A stretch of 64,000 nucleotides of DNA from Paenibacillus sp. HW567 (GTDB lineage: Bacteria; Bacillota; Bacilli; Paenibacillales; Paenibacillaceae), in NCBI RefSeq assembly GCF_000374185.1, contig NZ_KB910518.1, forward strand, positions 4,698,530 through 4,762,529. Direction: 5' to 3'. The position numbers and the translations under genes were made by a program. Positions 43,059 through 50,516 of this stretch are shown piece by piece. The notes below the pieces were generated by a model. That model ran no database searches. It saw only the letters and a list, made by a program, of their open reading frames with translations, and was not told where the DNA came from. How positions within the stretch are numbered: position 1 is the stretch's first letter; the number at the start of each line of letters is the position of its first letter.

Positions 43059-43634
43059 ATGGATAAAAAAAGAGGACGTCCACGAAATAATGAAGCGGAG
43101 GCTTCCATTCTTGCGGCTTCTTATGATTTGCTGCTTGAGGCCGGATTTGGAGCGGTGACTGTAGAGAAAATTGCAGAACGGGCTAAGGTCAGCAAGGCGA
43201 CCATCTATAAATGGTGGCCTAACAAAGCGGCCGTAGTCATGGACGGCTACTTGTCCGCCGCTTCTGCCAGACTTCCAGTGCCGGACACAGGCTCAGTGCA
43301 GGAGGATATTAGAATACATGCGACGAATCTGACCCGTTTTCTGTGCAGCCGTGAAGGAAAGGTGATTACCGAGCTGATTGGCGAGGGACAATTCGATGCC
43401 GGCCTTGCCGAGGCTTACCGGACGAGATTCTTCGCACCGCGCCGTCAAGAGGCCAGACAGTTACTGGAACGTGGTGTGACCCGGGGGGAACTAAAAGAGA
43501 GTCTGGATATTGCTTGTTGTATTGATCTGATGTATGGACCGATATTTTACCGGCTTCTGATTACAGGGGATACACTGGATGGGGCATTCGTTGACAAGCT
43601 GCTTGCGTTAGCATTCGAAGGGACTGGAGTGTAG
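43059..43634 (+). CDS. TetR-family repressor of the divergent MFS gene
   Basis: 191 residues, ATG with TCAGGAGGGAATTTAT upstream. Starts MDKKRGRPRNNEAEASILAA and has the HTH GFGAVTVEKIAERAKVSKAT IYKWWPNKAAV at residues 28-58, in consecutive blocks. The C-terminal part (TELIGEGQFDAGLAEAYRTR, DLMYGPIFYRLLITGDTLDG) is of the TetR_C type common in efflux repressors with an IYKWWPNK recognition helix. Three matching palindromes lie between it and the MFS gene. The 3' end overlaps the Spo0E-like gene on the other strand by 27 bp. Confidence 0.92.
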   Translation: MDKKRGRPRNNEAEASILAASYDLLLEAGFGAVTVEKIAERAKVSKATIYKWWPNKAAVVMDGYLSAASARLPVPDTGSVQEDIRIHATNLTRFLCSREGKVITELIGEGQFDAGLAEAYRTRFFAPRRQEARQLLERGVTRGELKESLDIACCIDLMYGPIFYRLLITGDTLDGAFVDKLLALAFEGTGV

Positions 43635-43787
43635 CGACTCTTCTCTTGTATATTCATTGATTAATTCGTCCAGCTTCATGGATTGCTTGATCACCTTCGG
43701 GTGAAGCAGCCCATAGATTGTTTCCATCTCATTCAGCTTCCTGCGCTCCGCTTCAATGCGCCTCTGAATGATTACCAAATTATTCAT
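43608..43787 (-). CDS. Spo0E-like aspartyl-phosphate phosphatase
   Basis: 59 residues from the ATG at 43787 (AAAGGAGGTTTTGCGG upstream). Two-helix protein with the Spo0E signature SMKLDELINEY (S-x-x-L-D-x-L-I) at about residues 37-47 and the N-terminal helix IIQRRIEAERRKLNEMETIY. The family removes phosphate from Spo0A~P and so delays sporulation, which supports a spore-forming host. Its end overlaps the end of the convergent TetR gene by 27 bp, and there is no terminator between them. Confidence 0.9.
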   Translation of the reverse strand: MNNLVIIQRRIEAERRKLNEMETIYGLLHPKVIKQSMKLDELINEYTREESLHSSPFEC

Positions 43788-43865
43788 CCGCAAAACCTCC
43801 TTTAGGTATTTTAGAAGGTTATGTAAAACTTGAAGATATCAACAGGGATGCAGTACAGAATAATA

Positions 43866-43907
43866 AAAGCCACCGGAAAACAAGGATAATCCTTCTCCGG
43901 TGGCTTT
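43866..43907 (-). terminator. Terminator of the sigma/DUF3600-like operon
   Basis: AAAAGCCACCGG pairs perfectly with CCGGTGGCTTT around a 20-nt loop, downstream of the stop at 43933. Confidence 0.9.
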
Positions 43908-43932
43908 GCTTTGTCTTGAATATCTGGAATAG

Positions 43933-44691
43933 TTAAGAGCTGGGTTGGAGCGAGATTCCCAGCTTGTTCAGATACGGATTAAGCTGTTCGATAAGCTGCT
44001 CCTGGATTTTCTTATCTGCGTCTGACAGACGATCCATATGAATGCTGCCATCCGGGTCCGTGACTTTGGCATTCATATCCTTCAGCCTGCCGATTAATTG
44101 CTCGACCTCTGCCAGTTCATCCCCGCTGAAGGTTTGCTGCGCTTTGGCAAGCTGCTGATCCCAGAAATCACCCGCGTTCAACTGTTCTACCGGCGCTTTT
44201 GCTCCTCCAGCTTTATCTAATTTGGCAAAATAAGGCTCAAGCTCTGCTGTCAGCTTGTTATAACGCTCCCGATCAGCGGCGCTTAGCTTCTCGGGGTGAA
44301 GGCTGCCGTCCTTATCGGCAATTTTCAGATTGAGGCCGCCAAGCTCGTGCAGCAAGGAGGTTAGTGCGCTGAAATCCTCCTCGTTCAGGCTCATCTGTGC
44401 CTGCTGCAGCTTAGCTTCAAGCTCCTCATACTGCTCAGGTGTGCCTGCGTTTTGAATAAAGCTATCCTTTGAACCATACATAGAATCGGCCAAATAATTG
44501 TATCCGGCATAGACTCCGGTCGGGATGATAAGCGATGCTGCTATTATTGTAGCTACTAGCCATTTCTTCATATGTCTTCCCCCTTGTCCGGGTGTGATCC
44601 GCTCCAGGATCTTCCCCTTCAGTTCCGGTGGGGCGCTCCAGCCTTCAGCTTCATCCAGTAGCGTCTGCCGCAGGTTCTCCTCAAGACTCAT
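43933..44691 (-). CDS. Membrane partner of ECF sigma (DUF3600-like)
   Basis: 252 residues. A short cytoplasmic N-terminus with LRQTLLDEAEGWSAPPELKG (residues 6-25) is typical of sigma-binding partners. One membrane segment follows (about 42-62, KWLVATIIAASLIIPTGVYA) and then an extracellular helical region. That region contains two related repeats, GGLNLKIADKDGSLHPEKLS and MNAKVTDPDGSIHMDRLSDA, each followed by a helix. The gene overlaps the sigma gene by 11 bp. It is probably the anti-sigma or sensor of that sigma. The repeats suggest an internal duplication of an about 90-residue domain. Signal unknown. Confidence 0.78.
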   Translation of the reverse strand: MSLEENLRQTLLDEAEGWSAPPELKGKILERITPGQGGRHMKKWLVATIIAASLIIPTGVYAGYNYLADSMYGSKDSFIQNAGTPEQYEELEAKLQQAQMSLNEEDFSALTSLLHELGGLNLKIADKDGSLHPEKLSAADRERYNKLTAELEPYFAKLDKAGGAKAPVEQLNAGDFWDQQLAKAQQTFSGDELAEVEQLIGRLKDMNAKVTDPDGSIHMDRLSDADKKIQEQLIEQLNPYLNKLGISLQPSS

Positions 44692-45265
44692 GCAGATCCT
44701 CCACCTTCCCTATTCTAATAGTGTCAGCCTTATGCTTCCGGCGCAGCTTCTGCAGCGCAGCATGAATTCGGGATTTGACAGTTCCAAGCGGGATATTCAG
44801 TATTGCGGCAATCTCTTCCTGGGAGCACTCCTCCAGGTAATGCAGAATAATAACCTGCTTCAGCTTGTAAGGCAACCGGTTTACCTTGTCGAGCAGAGCA
44901 CGGCTGGATAGGCGGTCGATGACCTCGCCGGCGAAATCATTTTCTATGACCAGGCTGGTCTGCTCCGCTTTCTGCATAATTCTGAAATGCCTCCAGCCCT
45001 TTCGCCGGTAAGCCTGAATCTGCCGCATGACCAGTCCCATCAGCCAAGGCCTGAAGTCCCGCATCCCGTCATACTGCCCAAGCGAGCGGTGCAGCTCAAT
45101 ATAGATTTCCTGTACCACATCGTCAGCATCGGAAGGCTCGGAAACGAGGAAACGCACGGTTCTGTAGACATCGCGAACAGTCGCTTCATATAACTCACCA
45201 TACGCTTCACGGCTGCCGGCTAGCGTGAGCGCAATGAGCCGCGAATATTCTGCTGTATTCTCCAT
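44681..45265 (-). CDS. ECF-type RNA polymerase sigma factor (SigY-like)
   Basis: 194 residues. Region 2: YGELYEATVRDVYRTVRFLV with SDADDVVQEIYIELHRSL and the RPWLMGLVMRQIQAYRRKGW segment. Region 4: NRLPYKLKQVIILHYLEECS, QEEIAAILNIPLGTVKSRIH. It overlaps the downstream membrane protein gene by 11 bp, so the two are translationally coupled. It resembles SigY-type sigma factors. Target promoters were not identified. Confidence 0.91.
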   Translation of the reverse strand: MENTAEYSRLIALTLAGSREAYGELYEATVRDVYRTVRFLVSEPSDADDVVQEIYIELHRSLGQYDGMRDFRPWLMGLVMRQIQAYRRKGWRHFRIMQKAEQTSLVIENDFAGEVIDRLSSRALLDKVNRLPYKLKQVIILHYLEECSQEEIAAILNIPLGTVKSRIHAALQKLRRKHKADTIRIGKVEDLHES

Positions 45266-45350
45266 CCGTCATTCCCCCTTCTGGCTTACACTATGTATTG
45301 GCAGGAAGCGTTATTTTCGTTCGATTTATTTTGGGCGGGGGGCACATCAC

Positions 45351-45383
45351 AAAAAAACAAGACCTCCCTTTATGGAAAGTCTT
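45351..45383 (-). terminator. Terminator of the MarR gene
   Basis: On the minus strand AAGACTTTCC-ATAAA-GGGAGGTCTT (mismatched centre) is followed by GTTTTTTT, 42 bp past the stop at 45425. Confidence 0.7.
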
Positions 45384-45424
45384 CTAATGTTACTTATCCG
45401 ATTCACTCCTTCAAGCCGGATTCT

Positions 45425-45841
45425 TCACAGCTTAATCTTCGCAAGCAACGTAACCAGTTGCTCCTTCTCCTCCGGTGCGAACTCCTCATAGACTGCTGCC
45501 AGCAATGTTCCTGAGATCTCCTCAAATATCGGCTGAAGCTCCCGGCCCTTGGGAGTAAGCGACAAGCGAAAAATCCGTCCGTCCATCTGGTCCTGCTCCC
45601 GTTTCACGTATTCGAGACGCACTAATTTATCTACCAATACCGTGATTGTGGACTTGTCCTTATCAATGGAACAGGAAAGCTGGTTCATCGTAATGTCTTC
45701 CCGGGCAAACAACTGATACAGAATGTCTCCGTGTGAAGGCGCTATGCCATGAAGATTATGTCTCTTAAGTTCACGCTCAATAAACTTGTTCCCACGCCGG
45801 TGAAGATGACCGATAGTAGCTAAAATATTATTTTCATTCAT
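45425..45841 (-). CDS. MarR-family transcriptional regulator
   Basis: 138 residues. Winged-helix core: HGDILYQLFAREDITMNQLS, IDKDKSTITVLVDKLVRLEY (recognition helix) and VKREQDQMDGRIFRLSLTPK (wing with the conserved D-x-R). Helices at both ends form the dimer interface. MarR regulators respond to phenolics, quinones or peroxides; no conserved redox cysteine is placed as in OhrR (only Cys57-like in QLSCSID). Divergent from the DoxX-family gene, with a perfect palindrome AACTAA-AAAA-TTAGTT between them that could be its operator. Confidence 0.9.
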   Translation of the reverse strand: MNENNILATIGHLHRRGNKFIERELKRHNLHGIAPSHGDILYQLFAREDITMNQLSCSIDKDKSTITVLVDKLVRLEYVKREQDQMDGRIFRLSLTPKGRELQPIFEEISGTLLAAVYEEFAPEEKEQLVTLLAKIKL

Positions 45842-45939
45842 TCTCCCATGTTAAATTTATACAAAATATGTGTCAACCCCCTTCCTTTTCAAATCCTAAA
45901 AATCAAAATCAGACGAGCAATGTACATTCTGTGAATTTT

Positions 45940-45955
45940 AACTAAAAAATTAGTT
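45940..45955. promoter_or_regulatory. Palindrome, candidate MarR operator
   Basis: AACTAAAAAATTAGTT, perfect 6-bp arms, in the marR-doxX intergenic region, about 100 bp from the MarR start. Assignment to MarR is by position. Confidence 0.5.
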
Positions 45956-45978
45956 TTATATAAAATTTTCTTTGATTT

Positions 45979-46017
45979 TTGTGACATTTATCACACCTGT
46001 TGTGAAATTTTTCACTT
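45979..46017. promoter_or_regulatory. Two redox-type palindromes (Rex/Fnr-like) upstream of doxX
   Basis: TTGTGACATTTATCACAC (45979-45996) and TTGTGAAATTTTTCACTT (46000-46017), centres 21 bp apart. The second closely fits the Rex consensus TTGTGAAAWWWTTCACAA; the first fits TGTGA-N6-TCACA, used by Fnr/Crp-like proteins, and is also Rex-like. Confidence 0.65.
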
Positions 46018-46084
46018 ATCATGAAGGTGTCGAAGATGATCATCCGATAACACAAACAAAGAGAAACCTGGAGGAGTGGAGATA

Positions 46085-46621
46085 ATGTTCAACAACTGGT
46101 TCCGCAACAATAAGGCAGCAATGGTGCTGCTCACTATAGTCCGCATTTACGTAGGTTACCAATGGATTGAGGCTGGCTGGCACAAGCTGACCGGAGGCTT
46201 TGATGCTTCGGGCTTCCTCAAAGGAGCCATTGCCAAGAGTGTCGGTGAAGATGCCTCTGTACAGGCCTGGTGGGCCAACTTTCTACAGCATGCCGCGCTG
46301 CCGAATGTGAGCTTCTTCAATGTTCTTATTCCTTATGGTGAGTTTCTTGTAGGACTCGGGCTGATCCTGGGTACATTCACTACCTTCGCTGCATTGATGG
46401 GACTTGTAATGAATGCTTCCTACCTGCTCTCGGGTACGATCAGCACCAACGTGCAGCTTCTGCTCATGGAATTTATTATCGTTGTCTCTGCCGCCAATGC
46501 CGGCAAGATCGGCTTGGATTACTGGGTGCTGCCATACCTGCGCAAGCTCTTCGGCAAAAAGAATCAAAATGACACCTTCGGCTCTGCAACACCCGCTTCG
46601 GCAATGAAGCGTTCTGTATAA
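46085..46621 (+). CDS. DoxX-family membrane protein
   Basis: 178 residues from the ATG at 46085 (GGAGGAGTGGAG upstream; an in-frame GTG at 46076 falls within that site). Four membrane helices. Family pattern: IVRIYVGYQWIEAGWHKLTG (helix 1 with the R-x5-W), NVLIPYGEFLVGLGLILGTF (helix 2), MLPTC-free helix 3, and AGKIGLDYWVLPYLRKLFGK at the end. DoxX/CatD-type proteins are linked to quinone or thiol-oxidative stress and to respiratory membranes. The divergent MarR gene and the Rex/Fnr-like palindromes upstream support redox control. Single gene, terminated at 46640-46688. Confidence 0.9.
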   Translation: MFNNWFRNNKAAMVLLTIVRIYVGYQWIEAGWHKLTGGFDASGFLKGAIAKSVGEDASVQAWWANFLQHAALPNVSFFNVLIPYGEFLVGLGLILGTFTTFAALMGLVMNASYLLSGTISTNVQLLLMEFIIVVSAANAGKIGLDYWVLPYLRKLFGKKNQNDTFGSATPASAMKRSV

Positions 46622-46639
46622 AATGAAGCATAATCCTAC

Positions 46640-46688
46640 AATGACCCGCAGGCAAGGACAGCACTAGCGTCCTTCTCTGCGGGTCATT
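46640..46688 (+). terminator. Terminator of the DoxX gene
   Basis: AATGACCCGCAG pairs with CTGCGGGTCATT, with an inner AAGGAC/GTCCTT stem. Confidence 0.88.
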
Positions 46689-46811
46689 GTCATGTGTGAC
46701 AACACAAATGTAACAGACTTGTCTTCTTATCGTTAACAGAATTTGGCCCCGGAGCGGATGTTTTACAGTATAATTGAACAGATTGGACTTATAGACTCTG
46801 GAGGTTATTCT

Positions 46812-47939
46812 GTGAAAAAAATTCTAGCTGCTTCCGCACTCGCCCTGCTCATTGCCGGATGTGCGGCAGCACCCGATATAGATACGATTTCTGCCGACGC
46901 ACCGCTCACGCTAACAATAGACGGACAAGCAGTGCTCCCTCAGCTCCATCCCTTCACTTCCGCAGGGCTCTTGTACGTTCCCGCAAGGGCGCTGCCGGAA
47001 TATTATCCGGTTGAACTGAAATGGAATAACACGCTCAAAAAACTCACCCTAACCACTAATAGTTCCCAAACGGCCCTTACACCCGGCAGCGCAGCGATGC
47101 AAGTCAGCTATACGCAGACGGACGGCAGTTATGAGGACGTACAGGAAGGTCCTGCTCTTTTGAGGGGAGGGCACGTGTATATTCCTGCCAGGACAGTGGA
47201 GCAGCTCACCGGGGCCGAACCAAAGATGTCAGCTTCTGGAAAAGAAGTATCCTTCATGTCTGGAGATGTCAGTACAACCGTACGGATTCCCAAAGAGCCG
47301 CTTGCGGTTGCAGCAGGCAACGCCAGTAAGGTCAAGCTATTTTCCTCACTGAAGGATGGCGGTACATACAAAGGCTTCATCCTTGATGTAAACGGCAGGA
47401 AGCACAGCTTCGCATGGGAAGCGCCGCGACTTGTCAGTTATCCGCCGGAGCTGATCTATGCCGATGTAGATAACGACGGGAAGCCGGAAGCTACAGTGAT
47501 CTTCACCCTTGGCACAGGAACCGGAGTCGTCCAGCAGGAGGTCCATGTGGTCAAGCCGGAGCAGTGGAAGGAGCTTGCGGTGCCTGCTGCGGAAAAAGCC
47601 GCCAATGCTGCCGTATCCTCCACAATTTCGCTTGATCCTAACGATGTGCTGGTCCGGCTTGAGCTTGCAGGCGCTTCTCCATCGAAGGTTACTTTAAGAC
47701 TTCCTGGCCGCGCCGGGGACGGCGGACTCAATTACTTCGGCACCAAGGCAGGAATTGGAGCGGTTACTTATTATAATGTAGAGAATGGACAACTGAAGGC
47801 GGAAACGAGCGTAAATGTTGGAATGCAGGAGAGCATAGGCACACTCAAGCTGATCTACAAGCCAGGCAGCACAGGAATGGTGCTGGATACGATAACATTC
47901 GAACCAGATGATACCACCAAGCAGTACGTGGAGAAGTAG
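46812..47939 (+). CDS. Lipoprotein with copper-amine-oxidase-like N-terminal domain
   Basis: 375 residues from the GTG at 46812 (GGAGGTTATTCT upstream). The lipobox LLIAGC ends at Cys17. Residues 30-150 carry two copies of the Cu_amine_oxidN1-type beta motif (TIDGQAVLPQLHPFTSAGLL YVPARALPEYYPV, and LLRGGHVYIPARTVEQLTGA, in consecutive blocks). This wall-associated domain is common in Paenibacillus and has no oxidase activity. Residues 180-375 are a second beta-rich domain with an acidic DVDNDGKPEATVIF stretch like VCBS/FG-GAP calcium-binding loops. It is probably exported and lipid-anchored. TatD and a secreted-protein gene follow in the same direction. Confidence 0.82.
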   Translation: MKKILAASALALLIAGCAAAPDIDTISADAPLTLTIDGQAVLPQLHPFTSAGLLYVPARALPEYYPVELKWNNTLKKLTLTTNSSQTALTPGSAAMQVSYTQTDGSYEDVQEGPALLRGGHVYIPARTVEQLTGAEPKMSASGKEVSFMSGDVSTTVRIPKEPLAVAAGNASKVKLFSSLKDGGTYKGFILDVNGRKHSFAWEAPRLVSYPPELIYADVDNDGKPEATVIFTLGTGTGVVQQEVHVVKPEQWKELAVPAAEKAANAAVSSTISLDPNDVLVRLELAGASPSKVTLRLPGRAGDGGLNYFGTKAGIGAVTYYNVENGQLKAETSVNVGMQESIGTLKLIYKPGSTGMVLDTITFEPDDTTKQYVEK

Positions 47940-47975
47940 GACAACTCAGAGCGAAGCGCAAAGGAGTACGATCCC

Positions 47976-48755
47976 ATGATTGATGCCCATATTCATCTTG
48001 ATCAATATAAGGATGAAGAGTTGAAGGTTATGCTGCAAGAACTGCCGGGGCAGGCTATCGAAGCGCTGATTGCGGTCTCGATGAACCTGGACTCCTGCAT
48101 CCGCACACAAGGCATCGCCGCACAGGCACTGGGGCGGGTGAAGCCAGCCTACGGCTTCCATCCCGAGCAGCCGGTTCCGGCGGAAGCTGAGCTTACAGTG
48201 CTGCTGGAGTGGATCGGACAGCATGCGGGAGACATGATTGCTGTGGGCGAAATCGGTCTGCCTTACTATTTACGGGCCGAGGCGCTGGCAAGAGGTGAAG
48301 CTTTTGACATGGAGCCTTATCTCAAGATTCTTGATGCTCTGCTTGCGCTCGCCGCCCGTCTGGACAAGCCGGTGGTGCTGCATGCCGTGTACGAGGATGC
48401 CCTGACCGTCTGCGATCTGCTGGAGAAACACGGTATTACAAAGGCTCATTTCCATTGGTTCAAAGGGCCGGAGGAAGCGGTCGCCCGGATGATACAGCGC
48501 GGCTATTACATCTCCTTCACCCCGGACATTCTATATGAGCCGGAGATCCAGGAGCTGGCGCGGCGATATCCGCCCGAACTGGTGATGGCCGAGACGGACG
48601 GGCCTTGGCCGTTCGAGGGGCCGTTTACCGGACACCCTACTCATCCGGGGATGGTTCATGACGTTGCCGCCGCATGGGGCGGGCTGCACGGATACTCTAT
48701 CGCTGAGGCGGAGGCTCATTTGACCGCCAATACGGTGCGATTTTACCAGTTGTAG
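47976..48755 (+). CDS. TatD-family metal-dependent hydrolase
   Basis: 259 residues; the start context is AAAGGAGTACGATCCC-ATG. Metal ligands of the TIM-barrel family are visible: DAHIHLD (residues 3-9), VGEIGL (about 92-97), VVLHAV (about 131), FHWFKG (about 154) and the terminal ETDGPWPFEGPF (about 208). The family includes TatD-type 3'-5' DNases and quality-control hydrolases. The sequence is more divergent than housekeeping TatD/YabD (FHWFKG in place of HCFSG), so it is a paralogue with an unknown substrate. It starts 36 bp after the lipoprotein gene and may share its transcript. Confidence 0.88.
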   Translation: MIDAHIHLDQYKDEELKVMLQELPGQAIEALIAVSMNLDSCIRTQGIAAQALGRVKPAYGFHPEQPVPAEAELTVLLEWIGQHAGDMIAVGEIGLPYYLRAEALARGEAFDMEPYLKILDALLALAARLDKPVVLHAVYEDALTVCDLLEKHGITKAHFHWFKGPEEAVARMIQRGYYISFTPDILYEPEIQELARRYPPELVMAETDGPWPFEGPFTGHPTHPGMVHDVAAAWGGLHGYSIAEAEAHLTANTVRFYQL

Positions 48756-48898
48756 CCGGGCTACAAAATGTGAATAGATTGTAATCCCGTGCAGATTAAA
48801 CGCGCACCTTGATTCACATGGAAGAACAAAAGCTGGCGCTGCCATCCCCAACTAATTATTTTAGCAAATTGGCGATTGAAGAAAGGATTGAATCCATC

Positions 48899-49477
48899 AT
48901 GAACATAAAGAAAACAACTGCTGCCGGTCTATTATCGGCCTGTCTGCTGATTGGCGGCCTGACAACAGTGCTCGCTACTTCCCCAGCCTCTGCTTCCAAA
49001 TCTATTGCCCCTGTCCCTGCTTCTACAGCCCCACCTGCCAAGGTGTATCCTGCCGGTGAGACGTGGAAGTTGAACGGTGAATGGGAATTTACAGTGAATT
49101 CAATCCGTGAGACTCCGCTCCGTGCCCGTGAAGATGACGGCAACAAGCCGGCCAAGCAGGTGCTGATCGTCGATTACAGCTATAAGAACCTCCGTCCGGC
49201 CGGAAGCGAGCCGTTGGCCTTTTCCAAAGCAAACTTTTACCTGAATGATGCTAAGAACCCCGATAATACGGCAGACGGGTCTCATTATACTTTAGTCGTT
49301 CCCGGCGAAGACCGCGCCATCAATGTTGAATCCGGCAAAAGCGTACAACATGCAACCTGGGTGTATGCGTTCTATGATCAGAAAGCCGCTGCGGTTCAGT
49401 TCAATGTCGGCGCATATGATTCGCATCTGAAGCTGCATGAGACCAAGTTCATCGTTCCTGTGCAATCCGGTAAATAA
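48899..49477 (+). CDS. Secreted protein with DUF4352-like domain
   Basis: 192 residues from the ATG at 48899 (GAAAGGA 11 nt upstream; the frame is open further up without a site). The signal peptide is cleaved near SPASA (residue 25), followed by a Pro/Ala/Ser linker (IAPVPASTAPPAKVYPAGET). The remaining beta domain (LNGEWEFTVNSIRETPLRAR, QVLIVDYSYKNLRPAG, VYAFYDQKAAAVQFNVGAYD) resembles the immunoglobulin-like DUF4352 domains of extracytoplasmic proteins. Function unknown. It is terminated at 49482-49525. Confidence 0.78.
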   Translation: MNIKKTTAAGLLSACLLIGGLTTVLATSPASASKSIAPVPASTAPPAKVYPAGETWKLNGEWEFTVNSIRETPLRAREDDGNKPAKQVLIVDYSYKNLRPAGSEPLAFSKANFYLNDAKNPDNTADGSHYTLVVPGEDRAINVESGKSVQHATWVYAFYDQKAAAVQFNVGAYDSHLKLHETKFIVPVQSGK

Positions 49478-49481
49478 AGAA

Positions 49482-49525
49482 CAGGCGCATGGGGCCGCCA
49501 TCATAACCTTGGCCTCATGCGCCTG
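49482..49525. terminator. Terminator between the secreted-protein and phosphatase genes
   Basis: CAGGCGCATG...GGCC and GGCC...CATGCGCCTG form a two-part stem; the genes on both sides are convergent. Confidence 0.75.
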
Positions 49526-49543
49526 AGATTTGCACTTTGAACA

Positions 49544-50122
49544 TCACTCGATAAGCAGCAGTCTCTCTACCTGAACCAGCTTTTCGCCTGTAAATTCCAT
49601 CCGGTAAATATCCGGCTTGGAGGTCTGAAGCAGAAAGTCCAGTCCATATTCCCCGGCAAAGTGATTCATCATCAGCGTCATCACCATGCCGTGGGTGCCG
49701 ATGACTATTTTTTCGTCCTTGTGCTGGTGCAGGATCTTCTTCAGCGCTTGTACGGCCCGGGTCTTGCAGTCATTGTTGGATTCGCCGCCACCCGAGAGCA
49801 CAAAGTCCGGCTCCGCGAACATTTGCTCCAGATAGGGATACAATTCATGATCCGGCAGCGTCCGGTCATCATCACTCCAGCATCTTTCTTTCAGGTCTTC
49901 GACGATACGGACCTCTTGTCCAAGCTCCTCCGCCAATCCGGCAATCGTGTCAACCGCCCGGATATAGGGGCTGCTGTACAGCGTATGTATGCCTTCCTTC
50001 CGCAATCGCTCCGTCACTCTCCGCGCATCCTTTTCCCCGAGAGCCGACAGCCCGCGCGACCTTTCATTGCCTGAGGTTTTGATGGATTCGCCATGCCGTA
50101 CCATATAAATAACAGTTGCCAT
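49544..50122 (-). CDS. Histidine phosphatase (phosphoglycerate mutase-like), paralogue of 7516-8076
   Basis: 192 residues from the ATG at 50122 (AAGGAGGCTCTT upstream; the frame is open to 50218 without a site). The catalytic motif is MVRHGES at residues 6-12, with the family's RSRGLSALGEKDARRVTERL, SSPYIRAVDTIAGLAEEL and GTHGMVMTLMMNHF (second His near 140). It shares the ending of the paralogue (KPDIYRMEFTGEKLVQVERL against PDIYRLKFVGMELVKVTREW). Substrate unknown. The region to its right (50123-50516) contains no gene I can support. Confidence 0.9.
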   Translation of the reverse strand: MATVIYMVRHGESIKTSGNERSRGLSALGEKDARRVTERLRKEGIHTLYSSPYIRAVDTIAGLAEELGQEVRIVEDLKERCWSDDDRTLPDHELYPYLEQMFAEPDFVLSGGGESNNDCKTRAVQALKKILHQHKDEKIVIGTHGMVMTLMMNHFAGEYGLDFLLQTSKPDIYRMEFTGEKLVQVERLLLIE

Positions 50123-50516
50123 AAGAGCCTCCTTAACGTGTGTCCTTCTGCAAAAATCCATCTCTGCGGCATGCCCTTCCCTCTTACCCATTCGCCTGGA
50201 CCACCCAGACTCCTCCATCTGATAAAAAAAGCCCGCTTGGGCTTAGCAGAAGCGCTTGCTAGATTGCTTGTAAACGGCAGAAATTACATATCAGCACCAG
50301 CTATCCCCTCACGGCTGCTATATGTACTCTGTACAGCTATATCCCTTAAAATAGCGGCTTGCGGAGCTTTAAATGTATTTCATACCATAAAATTCCGCGA
50401 AAACCCAATTATTAAGCAAAAATAGGTTTTATAGCTGCACGAAGTGCAATAAAAGGTATTTTTCGGTTCTGTAAGGTCATTCTTACTGTACAAACTGCAA
50501 TTACTCTCTGAAAAAT

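Noticed and set aside
50220..50516. Possible regulatory RNA or repeat between the phosphatase and the Mef-like MFS gene
   Set aside because: Only loose similarity between short stretches (GCTATAT/TTTTATAGC) and no terminator or defined structure; nothing I can support.
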